Shown here one piece after another: positions 31,525-39,454 of a stretch of 40,690 nucleotides of DNA. Below the pieces are notes generated by a model that was not told the DNA's origin, did no database searches, and saw nothing but the letters and a program-made list of their open reading frames with translations. The position numbers and the translations under genes were made by a program. The stretch spans positions 1 to 40,690 of the IMG/VR virus record IMGVR_UViG_3300010885_068508; one strand, given 5' to 3'. The number at the start of each line of letters is the position of its first letter. Position 1 is the stretch's first letter. Source of the stretch: a virus.

Positions 31525-34500
31525 CTACACTGGAACCGAAGGAGGAGCCGGATAAGGGGAAGGAGAAGGAGAGAAACTCTCTATTCCTACATTAACCGGT
31601 GGAGAATCGCTATTAAAAGCCCCGCTCTCGTTTGGTATTGGTCTATAGTCATAATTTCCTATATGAGAATTTGAATTCGCATTCAACTCATTGGATATCT
31701 CTTGTATCGTAGACCCGGTAATTCCATAGAAACCTAAACTATAGATAGACGGATTAAAATTTTTGGTATCTGGAGGGGTAAGAATACCAGAGCTTACCGA
31801 TATCAAATCTCCTATACTTAAATTATGTAATTCAAATCCTCCTAGCCAATCGTTGTTAAATTCAAAATCGAACCACGAATGTGCATATCCATCTTCCCAA
31901 GTATTATTAAAGAATATATCCCAATTTAACCTTTTAGTTCCCCAAAATTTTAAATTTTCATTCGGATACGTATCACTAGATTCACTCCAGTATTCATATG
32001 TTTCTAAAGGACTTATCCCATACTCCAGAGTTGGATCATAATATGTGGTAGATAATAGTCCAGAAGTTGATACTGTCATTGGAGTTCCATTCTGGGTATC
32101 CCCTAATTCATCTGGAGCATGTATTATTATCGAGGTAGGATTAGTTGTAGGATCCGTACAATAAGCAAAATAATCAGGGTATGTTGTTAAATTATTTATA
32201 GAAGAAACCAAATAATTTGTGGTATTATATAATAATTCTCCAGATATAGTAGATCCTATAATAATTCCTCCTACGTTAACAGAAACAAATCCACTCCCTG
32301 TTATTAACTGGGAAGGATAAGCAGTTGGCGAAATTTGAAGTCTGTTAGGGGAAACCGCAGAAATTACTCCTGGCCATACCGATTGAAGAACTGTACTTAT
32401 TCTAATTTCGGTTGTCGATATTACAGTTACCTCCCAGCTTCCTGAAAGTTCAGGTATTGTGTTGGAAACGTAAACATAATCTCCATTGCTTAATCCGTGG
32501 ACAGATGCAAATGATATTCTAACGTATCCATATTGGGACGGAGTTATTTCCAAAGAGTATATTTCGTTTACAGTTAAAAAGGATTGGGCCAAACGGATTT
32601 CTCCGGTAGCTCCTACCGGATCTGTTTTAACTTTAACGTAAACGTCTTGTCCTTCCTCTGCCTTATTTCCATAAAATGCGAAATCTAAAATTTCTTTAGG
32701 CATTAGATTTACCATTTTGTCTTCGCTCTTCCCTTCCGCCGGATATTCCCATATAGATTCATATCCATCCCAACCTCGGTAGATATTTTCCCAGTTGTAG
32801 TATTCTATTTCTCTATATCGAGTCCAAGAACTCGCTTCCTCAGTTGCCCAGGATTCTAATTTTATCTTTTTAGGTTGAACTGTTAGATTCTTGTTCTTTA
32901 TCTTAGTAGATTTTGCGTTGAAGCCGTCATAGATGTTGCACGTGACATTAAAGTCTCCTGTGAAGGGGATAAAATGGGCTAGCTTATTAAAGTCAATTAT
33001 AGGTCCTCTAAATTCAAAATTATAAGGGGATCCATTCTGGGTTGCATCTTTATTTATTATCCATTCTATTTCTAGATAATTAGAAAAATCTATGTTTTTC
33101 CAATTCATTAGCCCATATCCCTGGTTGTTGGAAAATAATTCAAATCCCTCGAAAGTATAAACTAAATTATCAGAAGTAAGGAGAACATCATAAGTTCCAT
33201 TTGTATAGTTTGTATTCACAACAGTACCAGAATCTCCAGAAGGAATTTCTATAGTAAGTGTTGGACTTGATGTATACCCAGATCCAGGGGATAATATCGT
33301 AATGGTTGTTATTCTACTACCACTGATAACGGGTAAAAGAACTGCACCAAGACCTCCGCCGCCGGTAACTGTTATTAAAGGAACGGTAGAATAGCCTAAT
33401 CCCGGAACGTTTATAGTAACAGATCCTATTGTTCCCCCTGTTATTCCTGCAGTTAAAGAAGCAGTCTGTGGTTTAATTTCTACGAAATCGCCTACTTTAA
33501 ATGTTGGGAGATTTATTCCGCTCCAAGAAAAGTTCATTTCATCCCAATCCCATCGATCTATTTCTAATTCTAGGACTAACGGTGTTCCTATTGGAACTAT
33601 GTACGGTAGATTTGTTGAAGGATCTATATAAGAAGGGGGATCATATTTTCCATCCCCTAAAAGTTGGATTTTTCCCTCTTGCTTTAATTCATAAAATTGA
33701 TTTATCGAATCTATTAGACTTTCATTTTGGATAGAAGTGTAATTCTGCTGAAAATCTAATGGATTTATTATATTGCCTAGATCCGATATATCGGGAGGCA
33801 AAATATTTACGATTCCGTTTATATTAGGGTTTTGTGGGCAATAATAATAAACCGGAGTTATTTGTTGGGGATTTACATTCCAGATTATACTAGAAGATCC
33901 TGGGGTTGCTCCATTTCCCGTCAATCCTATAGGATCTTGCTGGGTAAAACCAGGGGATTCGGTTATATAAAAACTAAACCCTTCAGTGGAAAGATTAAAG
34001 TTATATGATTTTCCGATTACAACATTCAAAGGGGGATTAGGACCTGAAGGACCTGTTATTCCTAAATCCGGAAATCCAGTAAAATACAAAGCACTTCCAG
34101 TTCCGCCAAGAACATTTACCCCTATTTCATAATTATTATAATAAACACTTGGGGTTTGTATAGGAAGAGCATCTGGTTTTATATTAAAATTCCTTAAATC
34201 TTCTATGTAAGCTAAATCTGGGTTTACGCGGAAATCGAAATAATTACCGGATTTTATATCTTCAACCTCAAGAAAATCTACCCATGATCTTGTATTGACT
34301 ACGGAAAAATAAACTCCTTCCCCTGTTATATCTACTATCCTTGCATTAAGAGGTAAATAGTCTCTTTTTAGTTTCTGTTTTAGCCCAAATAATTTTATTA
34401 AGACTTCTTCCTGTGTAAATTGAAAAGCATCAACGACTACTGGATATCCATATTCATCGGTTTCTGATGTCACCTTATTTAGATCATAATATAACCCAAA

Positions 34501-35955
34501 TAAAGATGTTTTTTTGTATGTATTGCTAGGAACCAGGGTATTTTGGGATGAGACATCAAGAACATAATTACCTTCTGCATCTGGTCCATAGGTTTGTTCC
34601 ATCCTGTATTTACCAGAATTTGGATTATCCAGAACATCTTTTATTTGATAAGATTGGGATCCTGTCTGTAACCTTTGTGTTTTTATTTCATTTAAGGCTA
34701 TTTGATTCTTTAAACCAGGGGAAGTTAAATCTTCTTCTCCTAAAAAACTAAGATTTAACCAATATTCTTTTATCCTTAAATCCTGATATCCGAAAAATTT
34801 AAGAGCATTTATAAGTCCTTTGTAACTTCCTATATACGGGAATATTTCTTCCCCTGCTAAAAGTAGCTCTTTTCTCTTTTCGTTTATTTCTTCGTAGTTT
34901 GGTAGAGGTTCCTTAGGATCATGATTTCTTAGAATTATAGAATCCTCATTATTAAAAGCTCTTCCCAAGTTATTTGCTAATACCTTTAGCCTTTCGTCTT
35001 CTGCTATTATTTGTCCATAGAAATTAACTTCCAATATTTTACTTACATTAGCACCGGTAACCCCTGCACTTATGTCTTCTATGATAAGTTTTCTTTCGTA
35101 TACCTCTTCTGATTCTTCTGGACCATTTAACCCTATGTTTACAGAAAGAGATTTGGATTCAGAAGGTGTAAAGGTAGGACAATTTAAAGATCCATTGGAG
35201 TAGTAATCGGAAGAAGATGCTATTATATCATTATAAACTATATTCGGATAAGAAACTATTAAAGGTTGTCCGTCGCCTCCTTCTAATTCATCCAATATTT
35301 TATAAGTGAATAATATCTCGGTTACGTCTATATTACCATAAGAATTATTGTACCATCTGGTTCTCCATTTTCCTGAAGTGGCTCCAGTAGCTAAAGTTCT
35401 TGGGTAACTATAATCAATTCCTCCAGAAGGACCAATTATTTGCTGGGTTATGAATATTTGTTCGTTTTCGTAAAGACCAGCCGAAACAGGATCAAAATAA
35501 ATATTCCCTGTGAAATATCCGCCCGGTCTATTTTTATAAGATATAGTAAAAGATATGGTATTATCTAAACTAATTATATTCTGGCCAATAAAATTATTTA
35601 CCGGAATTGTAATAAGAATTCCCCCTGGTGTAACTACACAAGAAGTAACTTTTCCTTTGAATTGGCTACCCTGTATTACTCTTCCATTTAAATAAATTTC
35701 AGATCCTCGGGATAAGAAATAATCGATTTCATTTCCAATTGAATTTAAATTGAAAAAATTGACATCATTCGTGTTAAACTGAAAGGTATAGTTACCTCCA
35801 GATTGCTGGAAAATAACATTTCCGTTAGAGGTAGAAACAGAACTAGTCTTATATAAGAATTTTGAATCTAAAGGGCTAGGACCTGTAGGTCCGATATATT
35901 CGAAATTTAAGGGATTCCCCCTTTTATTAAAAAATCTAAGTTTTAAATCCGCCAT
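31525..35955 (-). CDS. Baseplate wedge protein, gp7-like candidate, 1476 residues
   Basis: The gene follows gp25-like, gp6-like and a small gene, the place of T4 gene 7 (1032 residues), whose product links the wedge to the outer baseplate. The N-terminal 320 residues are beta-rich. A helical region at about 332-403 (FNNEDSIILRNHD, then FPYIGSYKGLINALKFFGYQ) resembles the P2 gpI/tail protein I type of wedge segment. At about 840-905 there is an inserted pair of glycine-rich repeats (VPGLGYSTVPLITVTGGGG and SPGSGYTSSPTLTIE), a module common in phage structural proteins. A Trp/Tyr-rich region lies near 1040-1070, and the C-terminus is Pro/Ser-rich (SPSPSPYPAPPSVPV). The gp7 assignment comes from order, size and the helical motif. 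Confidence 0.55.
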   Translation of the reverse strand: MADLKLRFFNKRGNPLNFEYIGPTGPSPLDSKFLYKTSSVSTSNGNVIFQQSGGNYTFQFNTNDVNFFNLNSIGNEIDYFLSRGSEIYLNGRVIQGSQFKGKVTSCVVTPGGILITIPVNNFIGQNIISLDNTISFTISYKNRPGGYFTGNIYFDPVSAGLYENEQIFITQQIIGPSGGIDYSYPRTLATGATSGKWRTRWYNNSYGNIDVTEILFTYKILDELEGGDGQPLIVSYPNIVYNDIIASSSDYYSNGSLNCPTFTPSESKSLSVNIGLNGPEESEEVYERKLIIEDISAGVTGANVSKILEVNFYGQIIAEDERLKVLANNLGRAFNNEDSIILRNHDPKEPLPNYEEINEKRKELLLAGEEIFPYIGSYKGLINALKFFGYQDLRIKEYWLNLSFLGEEDLTSPGLKNQIALNEIKTQRLQTGSQSYQIKDVLDNPNSGKYRMEQTYGPDAEGNYVLDVSSQNTLVPSNTYKKTSLFGLYYDLNKVTSETDEYGYPVVVDAFQFTQEEVLIKLFGLKQKLKRDYLPLNARIVDITGEGVYFSVVNTRSWVDFLEVEDIKSGNYFDFRVNPDLAYIEDLRNFNIKPDALPIQTPSVYYNNYEIGVNVLGGTGSALYFTGFPDLGITGPSGPNPPLNVVIGKSYNFNLSTEGFSFYITESPGFTQQDPIGLTGNGATPGSSSIIWNVNPQQITPVYYYCPQNPNINGIVNILPPDISDLGNIINPLDFQQNYTSIQNESLIDSINQFYELKQEGKIQLLGDGKYDPPSYIDPSTNLPYIVPIGTPLVLELEIDRWDWDEMNFSWSGINLPTFKVGDFVEIKPQTASLTAGITGGTIGSVTINVPGLGYSTVPLITVTGGGGLGAVLLPVISGSRITTITILSPGSGYTSSPTLTIEIPSGDSGTVVNTNYTNGTYDVLLTSDNLVYTFEGFELFSNNQGYGLMNWKNIDFSNYLEIEWIINKDATQNGSPYNFEFRGPIIDFNKLAHFIPFTGDFNVTCNIYDGFNAKSTKIKNKNLTVQPKKIKLESWATEEASSWTRYREIEYYNWENIYRGWDGYESIWEYPAEGKSEDKMVNLMPKEILDFAFYGNKAEEGQDVYVKVKTDPVGATGEIRLAQSFLTVNEIYSLEITPSQYGYVRISFASVHGLSNGDYVYVSNTIPELSGSWEVTVISTTEIRISTVLQSVWPGVISAVSPNRLQISPTAYPSQLITGSGFVSVNVGGIIIGSTISGELLYNTTNYLVSSINNLTTYPDYFAYCTDPTTNPTSIIIHAPDELGDTQNGTPMTVSTSGLLSTTYYDPTLEYGISPLETYEYWSESSDTYPNENLKFWGTKRLNWDIFFNNTWEDGYAHSWFDFEFNNDWLGGFELHNLSIGDLISVSSGILTPPDTKNFNPSIYSLGFYGITGSTIQEISNELNANSNSHIGNYDYRPIPNESGAFNSDSPPVNVGIESFSPSPSPYPAPPSVPV

Positions 35956-35956
35956 T

Positions 35957-36499
35957 TTAGAAAACTCTTCTGTTATTTTTAGGTACTGTATAGTTAAAAT
36001 AATTTTTTATCTGCTTAGTAGTTTCTACTAAAGCAAAAAATCCCTTCTCAAAATAAGATAGAATACTAGCTTTAACCGGGTCTTTAAATAAGACCTTGGA
36101 TAAAGTTTTTCCTAATATTTTATCTTTATAATCGAATCCTTCATATGCAGTGTCATTAGTACTATACATTACATCAAAGATATTATTTCTCTGATCGAAA
36201 TCATAATACCTTCTTTCTTCATTAACCGCATTCATCTGCTTCATTATTTCCGTGTAGTCGGTAGCATTCGAGCAAGGAAAAAATTTAAGATCCCCATTAG
36301 CATTTATAACAGCAGATCTATATCCAGAGCATCCTATATTAGAAGATCTTTCCTCTGCCGATTGGGATGCATCATATTGATCTTTTTGGTCATAAAAAGT
36401 TGTGTTCGAAGTTTTATACTTAGCACCAAATGGGGTATAGTTTACCCTTAATTCATCTCCTGGAAAAAAAGGAGAAAATCTTTCATCTTTATGTTCCAT
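35957..36499 (-). CDS. Hypothetical protein between gp6-like and gp7-like genes
   Basis: This 180-residue protein has two Cys residues in a compact motif (IGCSGYRSAVINANGDLKFFPCSN, about 54-77, quoted here only in part as its core GCSGYR and FFPC), an acidic/aromatic middle (RRYYDFDQRNN) and a hydrophobic helix-like segment near the end. It has no signal peptide. The one-base spacing to both neighbours puts it in the wedge operon, so a small wedge or wedge-assembly component is likely. I do not recognise the family. T4 gp53, another wedge protein of similar size, is a possible functional counterpart only by context. Confidence 0.55.
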   Translation of the reverse strand: MEHKDERFSPFFPGDELRVNYTPFGAKYKTSNTTFYDQKDQYDASQSAEERSSNIGCSGYRSAVINANGDLKFFPCSNATDYTEIMKQMNAVNEERRYYDFDQRNNIFDVMYSTNDTAYEGFDYKDKILGKTLSKVLFKDPVKASILSYFEKGFFALVETTKQIKNYFNYTVPKNNRRVF

Positions 36500-36500
36500 C

Positions 36501-38225
36501 TTATTTATTTATTACAGATTGTCGGGTAGTCATATTCAATTGGTTATTGAAATTAACAGGAACAGGTAATCCCTGAACAGTTATATTTATAGGACCTAAG
36601 CTTCCTGTTACCGGGCTGACAGTATAATTGTTTCCATCGAGATCAGTCCATCCTCCCCTAAAAATCACCAATTGGTTTATTCCGATTATTATATCACCAA
36701 AACTATCTATGGAAGATGATTGATAATTTATAGTCACTCCAGGACCTGCAGTATTCTGTAAACCTATTAATGCTTCTTGATCTTCTTGGGATAGAAATTC
36801 CACATATACCGAATCTACCCCAGCTACAGATTCTATTATTGCAACCATATCAGATCTTGGTATTTTGTCTCTTCTTTTTAGATTTAACATGTAATCTGAT
36901 ATCTTATTTCTTATCTGTTGTTTTACAGTGCTGGGATCGAATCCTACGAATGTAGTCATATCTATATTCATGACGAATTTCTTAACTATAGGATCAACTA
37001 TTTGAACCACCGTGGTTGCTATCATAGATCCTGAGTCTTCTATCAGATTCATTATCCTAGCTTTTTGAGAAGACGTAAGTATAAAGTTCTGAATAGGAAC
37101 ACTAAAATAATCCTGGTTTGAAGCTAAATTCAAAGTGATATCAGGAACTAAATAAATGTAAACAACATTATCATCATCCAAATTATCATCATCGAAAGTA
37201 GAGTATGCTTGTATTTGGGAAAATATTGCTAGCTTATTTAAAAATATCTCATAGCTTTGGGCATTTGCAAAAACAAAGGCTCTACTTGTTTTTGGTGCAA
37301 CTATTCTTATCAAAGATGTTGCGTCTGGATCTGTACCGAAATCTGGATCTAATGAATTAACTATATTTAAATATTGATTTAAATCTAGAGATGCTCCATA
37401 TAAATCTGTTCCACTGCCAGAGAATTTCCAAGTAAGGGGATTGTTTTGTGTGGAATAAACATTTCCTTTTATTCCTAGGTTAGTTAGAGATTCTACCCGG
37501 ATTTTAGATCCTGGTTTAGGTATTTGTCCAAAGAAAGAATTACCAAAATAAACATCGATCCCATTTGAAATCCCACTCTTGATAATAAATCCTTTTGCGT
37601 TAAGAGGAATATCATAGAATGAATCATATCTTCTCCATCTTTCTTCATTAACAAAAACATCCACATAGAATTGATCTATATTTTGTCCATTTATAGAAGG
37701 AACATTAAAACTCAAAAGAGATGATCCATCCGAAGTAAAATTACTAGAAGCAAAAACCCCTTGAACTACTTTAAATGTTTGAGGCTGGGATTGTGAAGAA
37801 AGCGGGATTGTTACTGTATCAGAAGGAATAATCAGGGTATACATTTGACCATTTTGTTGATTTCTGATCTGAGTATTTCTGTTGATTATAACACTTCCCC
37901 CTCCTGCTTGAGTATTAGAAGAATTCCAAGATACAACAACTTCACCCTGGGAGGCTGTAGATCTTTTAGGGTCGTATCCTGATATTCTTGCAAGACTTCT
38001 TACCGAATAATCTCTGGTTGCTTGTTCTATATTTAATTCGGTTATGGAATCTTCTATGAAATAAAGAATAAGCTGGGATATATTCTGAAAAACAAAGGTA
38101 ATTTGTCCCCAAGCAGAAGCTACAGTAAAAAGGTTTTTACTTTGGGAATAGGTTTTGGTAATAAAAGAATAGGTACTAGAAAGAAGACCTGAGATTAATA
38201 TATTATTCTTTTTATAAATATTCAT
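36501..38225 (-). CDS. Baseplate wedge subunit, gp6-like (Baseplate J family)
   Basis: This 574-residue protein (T4 gp6: 660) has the features of the gp6/Baseplate-J group that forms the continuous inner ring of contractile-tail baseplates. The N-terminal helices contain the common ...YFIEDSITELNIEQATRDYS segment (core IEQATRDYSVRSLA), followed by ISGYDPKR. A beta-rich middle domain comes next. The C-terminal part has the typical helix-strand unit: VKQQIRNKISDYM, then RRDKIPRSDMVAIIESVAGV and DSVYVEF. It lies directly after the gp25-like gene, as in T4, with 3 bases between them. The gene ends one base before the next start. Confidence 0.8.
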   Translation of the reverse strand: MNIYKKNNILISGLLSSTYSFITKTYSQSKNLFTVASAWGQITFVFQNISQLILYFIEDSITELNIEQATRDYSVRSLARISGYDPKRSTASQGEVVVSWNSSNTQAGGGSVIINRNTQIRNQQNGQMYTLIIPSDTVTIPLSSQSQPQTFKVVQGVFASSNFTSDGSSLLSFNVPSINGQNIDQFYVDVFVNEERWRRYDSFYDIPLNAKGFIIKSGISNGIDVYFGNSFFGQIPKPGSKIRVESLTNLGIKGNVYSTQNNPLTWKFSGSGTDLYGASLDLNQYLNIVNSLDPDFGTDPDATSLIRIVAPKTSRAFVFANAQSYEIFLNKLAIFSQIQAYSTFDDDNLDDDNVVYIYLVPDITLNLASNQDYFSVPIQNFILTSSQKARIMNLIEDSGSMIATTVVQIVDPIVKKFVMNIDMTTFVGFDPSTVKQQIRNKISDYMLNLKRRDKIPRSDMVAIIESVAGVDSVYVEFLSQEDQEALIGLQNTAGPGVTINYQSSSIDSFGDIIIGINQLVIFRGGWTDLDGNNYTVSPVTGSLGPINITVQGLPVPVNFNNQLNMTTRQSVINK

Positions 38226-38228
38226 TTT

Positions 38229-38603
38229 TTACGTTATTAATAATGTAACAATAGGGCTTAAACCCGAATTTGAATTAAATTTAAAATCTAATGTTGCTAT
38301 GTCTCTATTAGTTCCTAAGTAAAATTTTAATTCGTATGTTCCCCCCAATTTTTCGAATTCAGGTATATATGCTCTTATATTATTTTGAACCTCTTTTCTT
38401 ACTGCTGATTCCGATAAGTTCATATCGTAGATGAGAGATTCTAAATCTAGACCAAAACTAGGATCTCCTAATACTTCTCCTTTTCTAGTAAATATCATCA
38501 TTTTGATTTTTCCTACACAAGCTTCTAAAGGATCTGTTACTTCTAACTGATTCTCTTTGTAGTTAGGATCTTCTGGATCTTTATTATAAATTTCTCTCAG
38601 CAT
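38229..38603 (-). CDS. Baseplate wedge subunit, gp25-like
   Basis: The length of 124 residues fits the gp25/GpW family (T4 gp25: 132). The diagnostic segment is present: a strand with MMIFTRKGEVLGDPSFGLDL followed by ESLIYDMN, then a helix EVQNNIRAYIPEFE, and closing beta strands (TYELKFYLGTN, IATLDFKF). Gp25-like proteins join the baseplate wedge to the sheath and are conserved in contractile injection systems. It starts after a 53-base gap with an A-rich leader and a promoter-like element, and is followed by the gp6-like gene, the classic order. Confidence 0.88.
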   Translation of the reverse strand: MLREIYNKDPEDPNYKENQLEVTDPLEACVGKIKMMIFTRKGEVLGDPSFGLDLESLIYDMNLSESAVRKEVQNNIRAYIPEFEKLGGTYELKFYLGTNRDIATLDFKFNSNSGLSPIVTLLIT

Positions 38604-38610
38604 ACATTTT

Positions 38611-38626
38611 ATTTTTTTATATATCC
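38611..38626 (-). promoter_or_regulatory. ATATATAA promoter-like element before the gp25-like gene
   Basis: The minus strand reads GGATATATAAAAAAAT, about 8-23 bases before the ATG at 38603, with no Shine-Dalgarno sequence after it. It would be the start of the baseplate wedge transcription unit. It shares its core with the elements near 31490, 26170, 12290 and 4425. Confidence 0.45.
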
Positions 38627-38656
38627 GAGAAAAAAATCCAAGAAAAATATATTAAA

Positions 38657-39451
38657 TTACGACCACTGTAAGAAATAAGAAGCCGTATTTTCTCCGTTTA
38701 TCATTTCCATGACCTCCTGAACTTCTGCTTCGCCGTTTGCTTTTATGTCTGCAGAATTAACCTGAACCCCTCCAGGAAGGGTGTAAGCAAATACTCCAAG
38801 CATAGTTCCTAAGGCTATTTTACATTTACCTATACAATATCTGACAAATAATTCATCATCATATAGGTATTCATCATTTATAGCTACGAAACATCTCACT
38901 GCAACATCAGAACCGCCTGATCCAAATCCTTGGGCTAATTGAGCCTGCTGGGATCCAGTTCCCTTACCGCTTCTCCCGGGATCTCTACCCAGAATGGTTA
39001 GAAATTTAGTATTTTTATTCCATTTAAAAGCATAGGTAGGAAGAAGATAAGCTTTAGCTAAATCGAAATAGGAATACATTACAGTTCTATAAACTAAATT
39101 GTCACCTATAAAAGGGGATAACATTAGCTCTGATCCTAATAATTTAGAATCACTAAAGTCTTTATCCGGGTTTCCTGAAATTCCAGCTCCCCCAACTTCT
39201 CTAACATCAAATATAGTTACTATAGAATCCGGAAGTTTAATTTGTCTGGTTTTTCTGAATTCTGGATGATTAAATAATTGATTCGCAAGAACCATTATTC
39301 TTTCTTCTACCGCATATTGGTAATTATCATAGAACCAAGCTCTAGCTCTTTTTATAATTCTTTCTGTTTCCTGTCTATTCAGGTTATAGGGCAAAGAACA
39401 GCTAAAAGATATGGAATCTTCTATTTCTTGTACTAATTCGTCTAGAGTCAT
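38657..39451 (-). CDS. Virion structural protein, possible neck/connector component
   Basis: This 264-residue protein starts with a helical part (ETERIIKRARAWFYDNYQYA), followed by KLPDSIVTIFDVREVGG, a Tyr-rich middle, LTILGRDPGRSGKG, a helix-containing segment YDDELFVRYCIGKCKIALGT, then LPGGVQVNSADI and a final amphipathic helix. An N-terminal helix with a basic face, a beta core, and an LPGG turn before a last helix suit phage head-tail or tail connector proteins. The position just upstream of the wedge genes fits too. I cannot match it to a specific T4 protein (it is not evidently gp13, gp14 or gp53). The start is 4 bases after the amidoligase stop. Confidence 0.45.
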   Translation of the reverse strand: MTLDELVQEIEDSISFSCSLPYNLNRQETERIIKRARAWFYDNYQYAVEERIMVLANQLFNHPEFRKTRQIKLPDSIVTIFDVREVGGAGISGNPDKDFSDSKLLGSELMLSPFIGDNLVYRTVMYSYFDLAKAYLLPTYAFKWNKNTKFLTILGRDPGRSGKGTGSQQAQLAQGFGSGGSDVAVRCFVAINDEYLYDDELFVRYCIGKCKIALGTMLGVFAYTLPGGVQVNSADIKANGEAEVQEVMEMINGENTASYFLQWS

Positions 39452-39454
39452 TTT

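Noticed and set aside
38657-39451. Identification of the 264-residue protein as T4 gp14 from its length
   Set aside because: The length is similar (T4 gp14: 256) but I see no shared motif, so only a general connector-type call is kept.
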